Source: Mycolicibacterium nivoides
Lineage (GTDB): Bacteria > Actinomycetota > Actinomycetes > Mycobacteriales > Mycobacteriaceae
Reading direction: 5' to 3'
DNA: 64,000 bases
Assembly: GCF_003855255.1 (NCBI RefSeq)
Contig: NZ_CP034072.1
Span: 2,531,806 to 2,595,805 of the forward strand
Positions 35,092 to 44,628 of the stretch are shown here, piece after piece. The translations under genes and the position numbers were made by a program. A model generated the notes under the pieces. The model made no database searches, was not told the DNA's origin, and was given only the letters and a program-made list of their open reading frames with translations. Within the stretch, counting starts at the first letter, position 1. Each line of letters begins with the position of its first letter.

Positions 35092-35859
35092 TCAGCGCCG
35101 GGTGACGTCGAAGGTCTCGCCGCACACCACGGCGTGAACCGGGCCGTCGAACTCGGCCTTGGCTTCGCTGATCACGTCCTCGCGTGAGGTCCACGGCGGA
35201 ATGTGGGTCAGCAGCAGTTCACCGACGCCGGCTTCGGCGGCCGCGCGCCCCGCCTCGGTGCCTGACAGGTGCAGGTGGGGCGGACGTGAGGGGTCGTGCG
35301 TCCACGACGCCTCGCACAGGAAGACGTCGGCGCCACGGGCGAGGTCGACGAGCGCGTCGCAGTATCCGGTGTCACCGCTGTAGACCAGCGTCGCCCCGGA
35401 CGGATCGGTGAAGCGCATGCCGTAGGACTCGGTGGGGTGACACACCAGTCGCGGCGTGATGTTGAGCGTGCCCATCTGCACCGGGGAGCCGTCCTCCCAG
35501 TGCCGCACCTCGAAGATGTCGGTGAAGTCGTCGATCTCGCCGCCTTCGGGCGACGACGCCGCACCCAGCCGGGCCCAGGTGTTGGCCGGCCCGTACATCA
35601 GGCCGCGTTCGGTGGCCGGGATCGGGTGATACCGGCGCCAGACGAACAAGCCGGGCAGATCGAGGCAGTGATCGGCATGCAGATGCGACAGCAACACGTT
35701 GACCGAATTCGGATCGGCGTAGCGCTGCAACGCACCCAAGACGCCACCGCCGAAGTCGACGACCATCGGAATCGTGTCTGGTGCGGTGACGAGATAGCCG
35801 GAGGCCGCCGAATCCGGGCCGACAACGCTGCCGGAACATCCCAGGATGGTCAATCGCAC
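35092..35859 (-). CDS. Metallo-beta-lactamase-fold cyclic nucleotide phosphodiesterase (Rv1339-like)
   Basis: A 255-residue MBL-fold protein. The metal motif HLHADH is at 59-64, with the further metal residues His138 (VCHPTES) and Asp in SGDTGYCD. It corresponds by position and sequence to Rv1339, an atypical class II cAMP phosphodiesterase in M. tuberculosis. Lowering cAMP here would oppose the cyclase at 58938. The start is GTG. It is part of a long minus-strand run from clpS to rdgB. Confidence 0.85.
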   Translation of the reverse strand: MRLTILGCSGSVVGPDSAASGYLVTAPDTIPMVVDFGGGVLGALQRYADPNSVNVLLSHLHADHCLDLPGLFVWRRYHPIPATERGLMYGPANTWARLGAASSPEGGEIDDFTDIFEVRHWEDGSPVQMGTLNITPRLVCHPTESYGMRFTDPSGATLVYSGDTGYCDALVDLARGADVFLCEASWTHDPSRPPHLHLSGTEAGRAAAEAGVGELLLTHIPPWTSREDVISEAKAEFDGPVHAVVCGETFDVTRR

Positions 35860-35923
35860 AGTGTCTAGCTTGCCATGCCCGATGTGCGCGTTGCCAAGAC
35901 ATCGCCGGTTTGGGCGACGGAGA

Positions 35924-36748
35924 TCATTTTCCGACGCCCGCGTGACGCCGGACCTGCCGCGCCCCGTCCAGCCCCGGTCCCAGGAAGCGGGTGGCGAGCG
36001 TGGTGAACGCCTCCGGATCGCCGGTCGCCTCGAACACCCGTTGTGCCGGGCCGGATTCGTGGGGTTTCAGCAAATCGAGTTCGGTGAGCACCCGGAGCAG
36101 GTCCTTGGCCGTCTCCTCTGCCGAGGACACCAGCGTGACGTTGTCGCCCATGGCCAACTGGATCAGACCGGACAGCATCGGATAGTGCGTGCAGCCCAAC
36201 ACCAGGGTGTCCACCTCGGCGCGCTGCAGTGGCTCCAGGTATCCCTCGGCCAGACCAAGCACCTGGCGGCCGCTGGTGACCCCGCGCTCGACGAAGTCGA
36301 CGAACCTTGGACAAGCAACCCCGAACACGTCGGTGTCACGGGCGGCCGCGAACGCGTCCTGATAGGCGCCGGAGGCGATGGTGGCGGCGGTACCGATCAC
36401 GCCGATGCGTCCGTTGCGGGTGGCGGCCACCGCGCGCCGCACCGCGGGCAGGATCACCTCGACCACCGGCACCGGCGAGTAGCGCTCACGTGCGTCGCGC
36501 AGGCAGGCCGACGACGCGGTGTTGCACGCGATCACCAGAGCCTTGACGCCGCGGGCCACCAGGTCGTCGCCGATGGCCAACGAGTGCGCCCGGATCTCGG
36601 GGATGGTCAGCGGCCCGTAGGGACCGTTGCCGGTGTCCCCGACGTAGATGATGTCCTCGTCGGGCAGCTGGTCGATGATCGCGCGGGCCACGGTCAGTCC
36701 GCCGACGCCGGAGTCGAAGATGCCGACGGGGGCCAGGGGGTCGTTCAT
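35924..36748 (-). CDS. murI: Glutamate racemase
   Basis: A 274-residue MurI. The two catalytic cysteines are Cys75 (ACNTASSA) and Cys186 (GCTHYPML), and [11 protein letters not shown] is the N-terminal substrate motif. It converts L- to D-glutamate for peptidoglycan. It lies 4 bp after the rhomboid gene stop and so is probably co-expressed with it. The order murI-rhomboid-cysM is as in M. tuberculosis Rv1338-Rv1336. Confidence 0.97.
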   Translation of the reverse strand: MNDPLAPVGIFDSGVGGLTVARAIIDQLPDEDIIYVGDTGNGPYGPLTIPEIRAHSLAIGDDLVARGVKALVIACNTASSACLRDARERYSPVPVVEVILPAVRRAVAATRNGRIGVIGTAATIASGAYQDAFAAARDTDVFGVACPRFVDFVERGVTSGRQVLGLAEGYLEPLQRAEVDTLVLGCTHYPMLSGLIQLAMGDNVTLVSSAEETAKDLLRVLTELDLLKPHESGPAQRVFEATGDPEAFTTLATRFLGPGLDGARQVRRHAGVGK

Positions 36749-36752
36749 ATGG

Positions 36753-37427
36753 TCACGCGCTCAGCCGTGGCTGGGCGGAATTCTTCTTCGCTTCCCGCGA
36801 CTTGCGTTCCGGTCCGGACAAGAGGTACGCCGCCACCACACCGGCAAGGGCCCCACTCAGGTGGCCCTGCCAGGAAACCCCCGCATTGCCGGGCAGTACC
36901 CCGAACAGGACGCCGCCGTAGACGAACAGGACGACGACGCCGATCACGATCTCCCACACATTGCGGGTGAAGAACCCGAACACGATCAGGAACGCCAGCC
37001 AGCCGAAGATCAAGCCGGACGCGCCGATGTGAGTGCTCGTGCACTGCACGGTCACGTAGGGGCAGTGCAGACCGATGTTTCCGATCAGCCACGTGCCGAA
37101 GCCGCCGAGTATCCAGATGATGGCGGTCGCGGCGATGAACCGCCCCATCCCGGCCAGCGTCATGAGAAAGCCGAGCACCAGGGCGGGCACGGTGTTGGCG
37201 ATCAGGTGCGGCCAGCCGCCGTGCAGCAGGGGCGCCCACAGGATGCCCCACAGTCCGTCGGTCTGCAGGGGCCGGATGCCGTCCTGGTCGAGCCGGTGGC
37301 CCATGGCGGTGTCGACGATCTCGATCACGTACAGCAGCGCGACGAAGCTGACGATCGTGACGCCGCCGACGATCCATGCCGGGCGTTTCTTCGGTGCGCT
37401 GGACGCGGGTAGACCCGGGTTCGTCAT
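36753..37427 (-). CDS. Rhomboid-family intramembrane serine protease
   Basis: A 224-residue membrane protein with about seven helices. The catalytic dyad is Ser137 ([10 protein letters not shown]) and His189 ([11 protein letters not shown]), and [10 protein letters not shown] supplies the oxyanion Asn78. It is the Rv1337 orthologue by position. It cleaves unknown membrane proteins. The start [10 protein letters not shown] is 10 bp after the cysM stop; an upstream extension would enter cysM. Confidence 0.93.
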   Translation of the reverse strand: MTNPGLPASSAPKKRPAWIVGGVTIVSFVALLYVIEIVDTAMGHRLDQDGIRPLQTDGLWGILWAPLLHGGWPHLIANTVPALVLGFLMTLAGMGRFIAATAIIWILGGFGTWLIGNIGLHCPYVTVQCTSTHIGASGLIFGWLAFLIVFGFFTRNVWEIVIGVVVLFVYGGVLFGVLPGNAGVSWQGHLSGALAGVVAAYLLSGPERKSREAKKNSAQPRLSA

Positions 37428-37437
37428 GCCTGCCCGC

Positions 37438-38415
<978 letters not shown>

Positions 38416-38691
38416 TCAGGCTCCGCCCGCCACGGCGGGCAGAATCGTCACCGAGTCGCCGTCGGCGATGGTGGTGTCCAGACCGCCGGAGAACCGCACA
38501 TCCTCGTCGTTGACGTAGATGTTGACGAAGCGGTGCAGCTTGCCGTTGTCGACCAACCGGTCCGAGATGCCCGAGTAGTTGGCCTCGAGGTCGGCGATCA
38601 CCGCCTGCAAGGTGTCGCCGGAGGCGCTGACGCGCTTCTGCCCGTCGGTGTGCGGACGCAGGATGGTCGGGATCGAGACGGTGACTGCCAT
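38416..38691 (-). CDS. cysO: CysO sulfur-carrier protein, with one residue after the Gly-Gly
   Basis: A 91-residue ubiquitin/ThiS-fold sulfur carrier. SIPTILRPHTDGQKRV and FVNIYVNDEDVRFSGGLDT are near-identical in pattern to M. tuberculosis CysO. That protein ends in Gly-Gly, the site of thiocarboxylation; here the codons read Val-Ala-Gly-Gly-Ala-stop, so one Ala must be removed first. The neighbouring JAMM peptidase Mec could do this. The ATG is preceded by GGAG. It lies between mec and cysM. Confidence 0.93.
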   Translation of the reverse strand: MAVTVSIPTILRPHTDGQKRVSASGDTLQAVIADLEANYSGISDRLVDNGKLHRFVNIYVNDEDVRFSGGLDTTIADGDSVTILPAVAGGA

Positions 38692-38721
38692 GGAAACTCC
38701 TTAGGTGTACTGCTCGGCTGC

Positions 38722-39135
38722 TCAGTATTCATCGACAACTGTGACAGGTTCCTCGGTGACGACCCCGTCGACGATGCGGTAACTGCGCAGCTCGTGCTCT
38801 TGCGGGTCGCGCGTGGAGACCAGCACGTAGTGCGCATCGGGCTCTTGTGCCAGCGAGATGTCGGTGCGGCTCGGGTAGGCCTCGGTCGCGGTGTGCGAGT
38901 GGTAGATGACGACGGGCACCTCGTCGGCCTCGTCCATCGAGCGCCACACCTTGAACTGCTCCATCGAGTCGAAGCGGTAGAAGGTCGGGGAACGCTCGGC
39001 GTTTACCATCTCGATGAACCGCTCGGGCCGATCAGAGCCCTCCGGTCCGGCGATCACCCCGCACGCCTCGTCAGGATGGTCGGCGCGGGCATGCGCAACC
39101 ATGGCCTCGACGAGATCCCGGCGGATCACCAGCAC
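38722..39135 (-). CDS. mec: Mec, JAMM-family CysO-cysteine peptidase
   Basis: A 137-residue JAMM/MPN+ zinc peptidase. His79 and His81 (YHSHTATEAYPSRTD) with Asp92 are the zinc ligands, and Glu23 is the likely general base. In M. tuberculosis it releases cysteine from the CysO adduct made by CysM. In this genome it may also trim the extra C-terminal Ala of CysO. The GTG start has GGAG upstream. It lies 12 bp after the P1 peptidase gene. Confidence 0.94.
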   Translation of the reverse strand: MLVIRRDLVEAMVAHARADHPDEACGVIAGPEGSDRPERFIEMVNAERSPTFYRFDSMEQFKVWRSMDEADEVPVVIYHSHTATEAYPSRTDISLAQEPDAHYVLVSTRDPQEHELRSYRIVDGVVTEEPVTVVDEY

Positions 39136-39147
39136 GTCACAACTCCT

Positions 39148-40167
39148 TCATTCGAACGCTCCCGGCAACATGTCACGGTAGGTCGGTATTCCGGCCACCG
39201 GCTCGGCGGCCAGCAGCCCGACCAGCACGGCGCGGGCGAGCACCTCCGCCGCGGCCGCCCCGACCCGGGTGACCAGTGCCGTCTCCGGCGACATCGCCAC
39301 CGGTGTGTTTTCGTCTGGCTCGACGGTCACCGCGCCGGTCGCCAGCGCAAACACCGTATCGCCATCCAGCGGGGTGTGACACGGCGAGATGGTCCGGGCC
39401 AGTCCGTCGTGCGCGGCGACGGCCACCCGACGGCACCCGGCAGGGCTGAGCTCGGCGTCGGTGGCGACCACCGCGATGGTGGTGTTCAACGGAGCCAGCT
39501 CGGTGTGTCGATCGCCGTAGGCGGCGAGCTGATCGGCGGGCGGGGCGATCAGCCCGAACTCCTCGATCAGCGCCGCCATCCAGGGCAGACCGGTGGCCGG
39601 ATCCACCACGTCACCGGCGGCGTTGAGCACGACCAGGGCACCCACGGTCACCCCGCAGTCCAAGGTCACCGAAGCGGTGCCGACACCCCCCTTGAGGACT
39701 CCGGCCCGCGCACCGACACCGCCGCCGACGGTCCCGAGCGCGAACTCCGTTGAGGCCGCCGCCGCGGCCGCGTAGCCGAACTCCGCCGTCGGCCGGTTGG
39801 CCCAGCCGCCCACGGGCAGATCGAAGATCACCGCGGCAGGCACGATCGGCACCACCCCGCCGTCCATCGCCACGCCGCGGCCCTGCTCCTCCAGCCAGGT
39901 CATCACCCCGTCGGCGGCGGCCAGACCGTAGGCACTGCCACCCGTCAGCACCACGGCGTCGACGTGGCGCACGGTGTTGATCGGGTCGAGCAGGTCCGTC
40001 TCGCGGGTACCCGGGGCGCCGCCGCGTCCGTCGACGGCGCCGACGGTCCCCGGCGGGGCCAGCACCACCGTCGATCCCGACGCCCACCCCGAGCCCAACG
40101 TCGCGTCGGGGTCGATGCGGTGGTGGTGGCCGACCAGGATGCCGCCGACGTCGGTGATCGAACCCAT
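39148..40167 (-). CDS. P1-family (S58) peptidase/aminopeptidase
   Basis: A 339-residue Ntn-type hydrolase of the DmpA/P1 family, orthologous to Rv1333. TDVGGILVGHHHR opens the protein, and NTTIAVVATDAELSP marks the likely autocleavage site and nucleophile (Thr after Asn). AHDGLARTISPCHTPLDGDTVFALATGA is the conserved C-terminal block. Members cleave N-terminal residues of small peptides or amides. The start MGSITDV is 5 bp after the DUF2017 stop. Confidence 0.88.
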   Translation of the reverse strand: MGSITDVGGILVGHHHRIDPDATLGSGWASGSTVVLAPPGTVGAVDGRGGAPGTRETDLLDPINTVRHVDAVVLTGGSAYGLAAADGVMTWLEEQGRGVAMDGGVVPIVPAAVIFDLPVGGWANRPTAEFGYAAAAAASTEFALGTVGGGVGARAGVLKGGVGTASVTLDCGVTVGALVVLNAAGDVVDPATGLPWMAALIEEFGLIAPPADQLAAYGDRHTELAPLNTTIAVVATDAELSPAGCRRVAVAAHDGLARTISPCHTPLDGDTVFALATGAVTVEPDENTPVAMSPETALVTRVGAAAAEVLARAVLVGLLAAEPVAGIPTYRDMLPGAFE

Positions 40168-40172
40168 CGGAC

Positions 40173-40751
40173 TTATCTCCCCATCAGGCTGAGGACGAGG
40201 TACTCCTGCAGCACGGTCAGCCACTGGTAGACGTCGACGTGCCCGGCCATCGGATGCTCGGCGGGCAACTGCTCGGGACCCTGCGCGCCGATGTCGAGCA
40301 TGGTGCCCAGCGCCAGACGGATGTCGTTGACCGCGGCGGCCCACGCCTCGGCGTCGTCCTCGGTCAATTCGAACTTGCCGCCACCATCGGGAATGGTGTC
40401 CAACAAACGTTGGGCCGCTTCGCGTTTGGCATCGATGATGGCAGGTTCGTGAAGTCCGCGCAGCGCGCTGTTGAGGCTCTCTGCAGTGCCCGAACCGGCG
40501 GGATGCTCAGTCAGCGGCCGATAGAAATCCGGGAGCAGACGCTTCATGGTGGCGTCCTCGGGCGCCTGCGGATTGCCGGTCTTCATGCCGGTGATCATCT
40601 CGAGTTCGTCTGTGGGCCCGGACGATCCGCGCTCCTCGAGCATCCCGAGCATCGATGTTCCCAGGCTCGCCAGCAATGCGGCCTCGTGGGCCTCCAACGC
40701 CGAGCGCAACCGCAGACCGTCGGCGGTCTCGACCCTTTTCCATTTGCGCAC
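40173..40751 (-). CDS. DUF2017 family protein
   Basis: A 192-residue soluble, mainly helical protein. RLRSALEAHEAALLASLGTSMLGMLEER, and a C-terminal HVDVYQWLTVLQEYLVLSL, are the DUF2017 pattern. It matches Rv1332 by position, directly after clpS (6-bp gap). Its constant linkage to clpS across actinobacteria suggests a role in ClpCP-mediated proteolysis, but no function is proven. The start is GTG. Confidence 0.85.
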   Translation of the reverse strand: MRKWKRVETADGLRLRSALEAHEAALLASLGTSMLGMLEERGSSGPTDELEMITGMKTGNPQAPEDATMKRLLPDFYRPLTEHPAGSGTAESLNSALRGLHEPAIIDAKREAAQRLLDTIPDGGGKFELTEDDAEAWAAAVNDIRLALGTMLDIGAQGPEQLPAEHPMAGHVDVYQWLTVLQEYLVLSLMGR

Positions 40752-40757
40752 AGTCGA

Positions 40758-41072
40758 TCAGCGGTCCTGTTGCATGGTGGCCCACAGCCCGGCGGCGTGC
40801 AGTTTGGACACGTCGGTCTCCATCGACTCGCGGCTGCCTGCCGACACCACGGCCTTGCCCTCGTTGTGCACCTGCAGCATGAGTTTGGTGGCGTGCGGCT
40901 CGCTGTATCCGAACAATTTCTGGAACACGTAGGTGACGTAGTTCATCAGGTTGACCGGATCGTCCCAGACGATGGTCACCCACGGGCTTTCGGTGGCTGT
41001 ATCTTCCCGTGGCGCCGCCTCGACGCTGCGCTCCTCGCGGGTCCCCGGTCGGGCCTTCGCCGGTGTAACCAT
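40758..41072 (-). CDS. clpS: ClpS N-degron adaptor
   Basis: A 104-residue adaptor. [22 protein letters not shown] and [22 protein letters not shown] are the ClpS core that binds destabilising N-terminal residues and the ClpC N-domain. The flexible N-terminal 30 residues, which control delivery, are of normal length. It begins the minus-strand run down to rdgB and is divergent from pncB across 65 bp. Confidence 0.96.
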   Translation of the reverse strand: MVTPAKARPGTREERSVEAAPREDTATESPWVTIVWDDPVNLMNYVTYVFQKLFGYSEPHATKLMLQVHNEGKAVVSAGSRESMETDVSKLHAAGLWATMQQDR

Positions 41073-41137
41073 GGGCCCACAATACCGGCAGGGGTGCCGC
41101 GATATTGAAACAGCTGCGAACAGCTACGGTTGCTGGT

Positions 41138-42448
41138 GTGACCGTCGCGTTGCTCACCGACAAGTACGAGCTGACGATGCTCGCGGCCGCGCTGCGCGAT
41201 GGCACGGCGCACCGCCGCACCACATTCGAAGTCTTTGCCCGCCGGCTGCCCGAAGGCCGGCGCTACGGCGTGGTCGCCGGCACCGGACGGTTGGTGGAAG
41301 CGTTGGCAGAGTTCACGTTCACCTCCCACGAACTCAGCGCACTCTCGGAGTTTCTGGACACGACGACACTCGATTTCCTATCGGCCTACCGGTTCAGCGG
41401 TGACATCGACGGCTACACCGAGGGCGAGCTCTACTTCCCAGGTTCCCCGGTGCTCTCGGTACACGGGACCTTCGCCGAGTGCGTGGTGCTGGAGACCCTC
41501 GTGCTCTCAATCCTCAACCACGACACGGCGATCGCGTCGGCAGCGGCCCGGATGGCCAGCGCGGCCCACGGCCGGCCGATGATCGAGATGGGCTCGCGGC
41601 GCACCCATGAGCTGGCCGCCGTGGCCGCCGCCCGCGCGGCCTACCTGGCCGGCTTCACCGGATCGTCGAATCTGGCTGCCCAGCAGCGTTACGGGGTACC
41701 CGCACTGGGCACCGCGGCGCACGCCTACACGCTGCTGCACACCACGCAATCTGGACCGGACGAGCAGGCCGCGTTCCGCGGCCAGGTGGCGGCCCTCGGC
41801 GTCGGCACCACCCTGCTGGTGGACACCTATGACATCACCGCGGGCGTGGCCAACGCGATCGCGGCGGCCGGCCCACAGTTGGGCGCGGTGCGCATCGACT
41901 CGGGCGATCTGGGTGTGCTGGCCCGCCAGGTGCGCCAGCAGCTAGACGACCTCGGTGCCACGAACACGAAGATCGTGGTCTCCGGAGACCTGGACGAGTT
42001 CGCCATCGCAGCACTTCGCGCCGAGCCCGTCGACAGCTACGGGGTCGGCACCTCGGTGGTCACCGGCTCCGGCGCGCCGACCGCGGGCATGGTCTACAAG
42101 CTGGTCGAGGTCGACGGGATGCCGGTGGCCAAGCGCAGCAGCCGCAAGGAGTCCCACGGTGGCCGCAAGCAGGCCGCTCGGCTCGCCAAGGCCTCGGGCA
42201 CGGTCGTCGAGGAAGTGGTCTACCCGTACGGTCAGGAGCCGCTGGAGACATCGGGACTCGTCGCCCGCCCGCTCACCGTCCCGCTGGTGGCCGGTGGAGT
42301 CCCTGTCGCAGGACACCACCCCGCCACCGACCTGGCCGCCGCACGTGAGCGGGTCGCCGCAGGGCTGCACAGCCTGCCATGGGACGGGCTCAAACTGTCC
42401 CGCGGCGAGCCGGCCATCCCCACCCGCGTTGTGCCGATCCAGTCATGA
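41138..42448 (+). CDS. pncB: Nicotinate phosphoribosyltransferase
   Basis: A 436-residue NAPRTase that makes nicotinate mononucleotide in NAD salvage. LLTDKYELTMLAAALRDG at the start is diagnostic, and IEMGSRRTHELAAVAAARAAYLAG and VRIDSGDLGVLAR carry active-site residues. It matches PncB1 (Rv1330c) by position. GTG at 41138 is chosen; a TTG eleven codons upstream is in frame but outside family homology. The stop overlaps the dinG ATG (ATGA). Confidence 0.94.
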   Translation: MTVALLTDKYELTMLAAALRDGTAHRRTTFEVFARRLPEGRRYGVVAGTGRLVEALAEFTFTSHELSALSEFLDTTTLDFLSAYRFSGDIDGYTEGELYFPGSPVLSVHGTFAECVVLETLVLSILNHDTAIASAAARMASAAHGRPMIEMGSRRTHELAAVAAARAAYLAGFTGSSNLAAQQRYGVPALGTAAHAYTLLHTTQSGPDEQAAFRGQVAALGVGTTLLVDTYDITAGVANAIAAAGPQLGAVRIDSGDLGVLARQVRQQLDDLGATNTKIVVSGDLDEFAIAALRAEPVDSYGVGTSVVTGSGAPTAGMVYKLVEVDGMPVAKRSSRKESHGGRKQAARLAKASGTVVEEVVYPYGQEPLETSGLVARPLTVPLVAGGVPVAGHHPATDLAAARERVAAGLHSLPWDGLKLSRGEPAIPTRVVPIQS

Positions 42449-44541
42449 CGACCAAATCGAAGCCATCCCGCGAGGTGGCCAACGTGGTGACCAATCTCCT
42501 CAAGATCGCCGTCAAGGGGCTCGGCGGCGCCAGCCGTTCGGGCCAGGTGGAGATGGCCGAGGCGGTCGCCAACGCCTTCGAGTCCGGTGAGCACCTGGCC
42601 GTGCAGGCCGGCACCGGCACCGGCAAATCGCTGGCGTACCTGGTGCCGTCGATCGCGCGCGCCCTGCAGACCGAGCAGCCGGTGGTGGTCTCGACCGCCA
42701 CGATCGCGCTGCAACGTCAGCTCGTGGACCGCGATCTGCCCCGGCTGGTGAACTCGCTGGCCGACGCGCTGCCCCGCAAGCCCACGTTCGCGTTGCTGAA
42801 GGGCCGGGGAAACTACCTGTGCCTCAACAAGATTCACAATGGAGCGGCCGACGAGCCGGCCGACCGTCCCCAGGACGAGTTGTTCTCGCCGATGGCGATC
42901 AGCGCCATGGGCCGCGATGTGCAGCGGCTGACGGAGTGGTCCTCGGACACCGAGACCGGTGACCGCGACGAGCTGACTCCCGGTGTGCCGGACCGGTCCT
43001 GGTCTCAGGTCAGCGTGTCGGCACGTGAGTGCATCGGGGTGTCGCGCTGCCAGTTCGGTACCGACTGCTTCGCCGAGCGGGCCCGGGAGAAGGCCGGTGC
43101 CGCCGACGTCGTCGTCACCAATCACGCGCTGCTGGCCATCGACGCACTCTCCGATTTCTCGGTGCTGCCCGAGTACGAACTGCTCGTGGTCGACGAGGCC
43201 CATGAACTGGCCGACCGGGTGACCGCGGTGGCCACCGCCGAACTCTCGGCGACATCCATGGCGGTGGCACACCGCAGGATGGCGCGATTGGTGGATGACG
43301 AACTGGCGCAGCGCTTCGAGGCCGCCGTCGCGACGTTGTCCTCGATGCTGCACGAACTCGACGCCGGTCGCATCGACGTGCTCGACGAGGAACTGGGTAC
43401 CTACCTGACCGCATTGCGCGACGCGGCCAATGCGGCGCGCACAGCGATCGACACCACCCCCAGCGACCCCCAGGCCGCCTCGGCGCGCACCGAGGTCGTC
43501 ACCGCACTGAACGACGTCAGCGACACCGCCACCCGGATCCTCACCTCGTTCGTGCCGCCCATCCCCGATCGCGTCGACGTGGTCTGGGTGGAGCAGTCCG
43601 AGGGATCGAACGCCGGAAACACAGGGGCTCCTCGACCCGGGCGGTCCCTGCTGCGGGTGGCCCCGATGTCGGTCTCGGGCCTGTTGCGCACCAGACTGTT
43701 CGCCAACACCACCGCGGTGCTGACCTCGGCGACCCTCACCCTCGGCGGGAACTTCGACGCGATGGCGCGCAACTGGGGGCTGGGCGGCTTCGCCGACGCC
43801 GGCGGGCCGGCCAAACCGGGTGACGCCGGCGGGCCGGCCAAACCGGGTGGGGCCGGCGCGCCCGCCAAACCGAGATGGCGCGGTATCGATGTGGGGTCAC
43901 CCTTCGACCACGCCAAATCGGCAATCCTCTACGTGGCCAAGCATTTACCACCGCCCGGGCGGGACGGCACCGATACCCGGACACTGGACGAGATCGAGGG
44001 CCTGATCACCGCGGCCGGTGGCCGCACCCTGGGATTGTTCTCGTCGATGCGCGCGGCCAAGGCCGCCGCCGAGGTCATGCGAGGACGGCTGTCCACCCCG
44101 GTGCTCTGCCAGGGTGAAGACACCACTTCGGCTTTGGTGCAACAGTTTTCCGATGATCCCGAGACCTCATTGTTCGGCACCCTGTCACTGTGGCAGGGCG
44201 TGGACGTCCCGGGGCCGTCGCTGTCGTTGGTCCTGATCGACCGGATTCCGTTCCCACGCCCGGACGATCCGTTGCTGACCGCGCGGCAGCGGGCGATCAG
44301 CGCGCACGGCGGCAACGGCTTCATGGCGATCGCCGCCAACCACGCCGCACTGTTGCTGGCCCAGGGCACTGGCCGGCTGCTGCGTCACACCGACGACCGC
44401 GGGGTTATCGCGGTGCTGGACTCGCGACTGGCGACCGCCCGCTACGGCGGCTACCTGCGTTCGTCGCTGCCGCCGTTCTGGTCCACCACCGACCCTGACC
44501 GGGTGCGACAGTCGCTGAAGCGGCTTCGGGGCGCGGGCTGA
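42445..44541 (+). CDS. dinG: DinG-family iron-sulfur ATP-dependent DNA helicase
   Basis: A 698-residue superfamily 2 helicase of the XPD/DinG group. Walker A AGTGTGKS is at 55-62, and the DEAH box is VVDEAHELADR. Four cysteines, in NYLCLNK and in ECIGVSRCQFGTDC, form the 4Fe-4S site. It unwinds damaged or structured DNA 5' to 3'. Coupled to pncB by ATGA. It carries an in-frame tandem repeat that inserts Gly/Pro/Ala/Lys-rich residues between helicase motifs, described separately. Confidence 0.93.
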   Translation: MTTKSKPSREVANVVTNLLKIAVKGLGGASRSGQVEMAEAVANAFESGEHLAVQAGTGTGKSLAYLVPSIARALQTEQPVVVSTATIALQRQLVDRDLPRLVNSLADALPRKPTFALLKGRGNYLCLNKIHNGAADEPADRPQDELFSPMAISAMGRDVQRLTEWSSDTETGDRDELTPGVPDRSWSQVSVSARECIGVSRCQFGTDCFAERAREKAGAADVVVTNHALLAIDALSDFSVLPEYELLVVDEAHELADRVTAVATAELSATSMAVAHRRMARLVDDELAQRFEAAVATLSSMLHELDAGRIDVLDEELGTYLTALRDAANAARTAIDTTPSDPQAASARTEVVTALNDVSDTATRILTSFVPPIPDRVDVVWVEQSEGSNAGNTGAPRPGRSLLRVAPMSVSGLLRTRLFANTTAVLTSATLTLGGNFDAMARNWGLGGFADAGGPAKPGDAGGPAKPGGAGAPAKPRWRGIDVGSPFDHAKSAILYVAKHLPPPGRDGTDTRTLDEIEGLITAAGGRTLGLFSSMRAAKAAAEVMRGRLSTPVLCQGEDTTSALVQQFSDDPETSLFGTLSLWQGVDVPGPSLSLVLIDRIPFPRPDDPLLTARQRAISAHGGNGFMAIAANHAALLLAQGTGRLLRHTDDRGVIAVLDSRLATARYGGYLRSSLPPFWSTTDPDRVRQSLKRLRGAG
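43795..43875 (+). repeat. 27-bp in-frame tandem repeat within dinG (2 perfect copies plus 1 diverged)
   Basis: Copies at 43795-43821 and 43822-43848 are identical; 43849-43875 is a degenerate third. Each encodes nine residues, DAGGPAKPG, then GAGAPAKPR. The repeat sits between GGFA and the WRGIDVGSPF strand, in what should be a surface loop. Confidence 0.95.
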
Positions 44542-44628
44542 TATCGCACCCTGTGCGCGCTGAGTTAACTAGTGTGTGCGGCATACCCGCGGACAGCTGG
44601 CCGCCAGAGTGCACCGGAAGGCATCCAT

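Noticed and set aside
43795..43875. CRISPR-like array
   Set aside because: The copies are directly adjacent without spacers and are in frame inside dinG.
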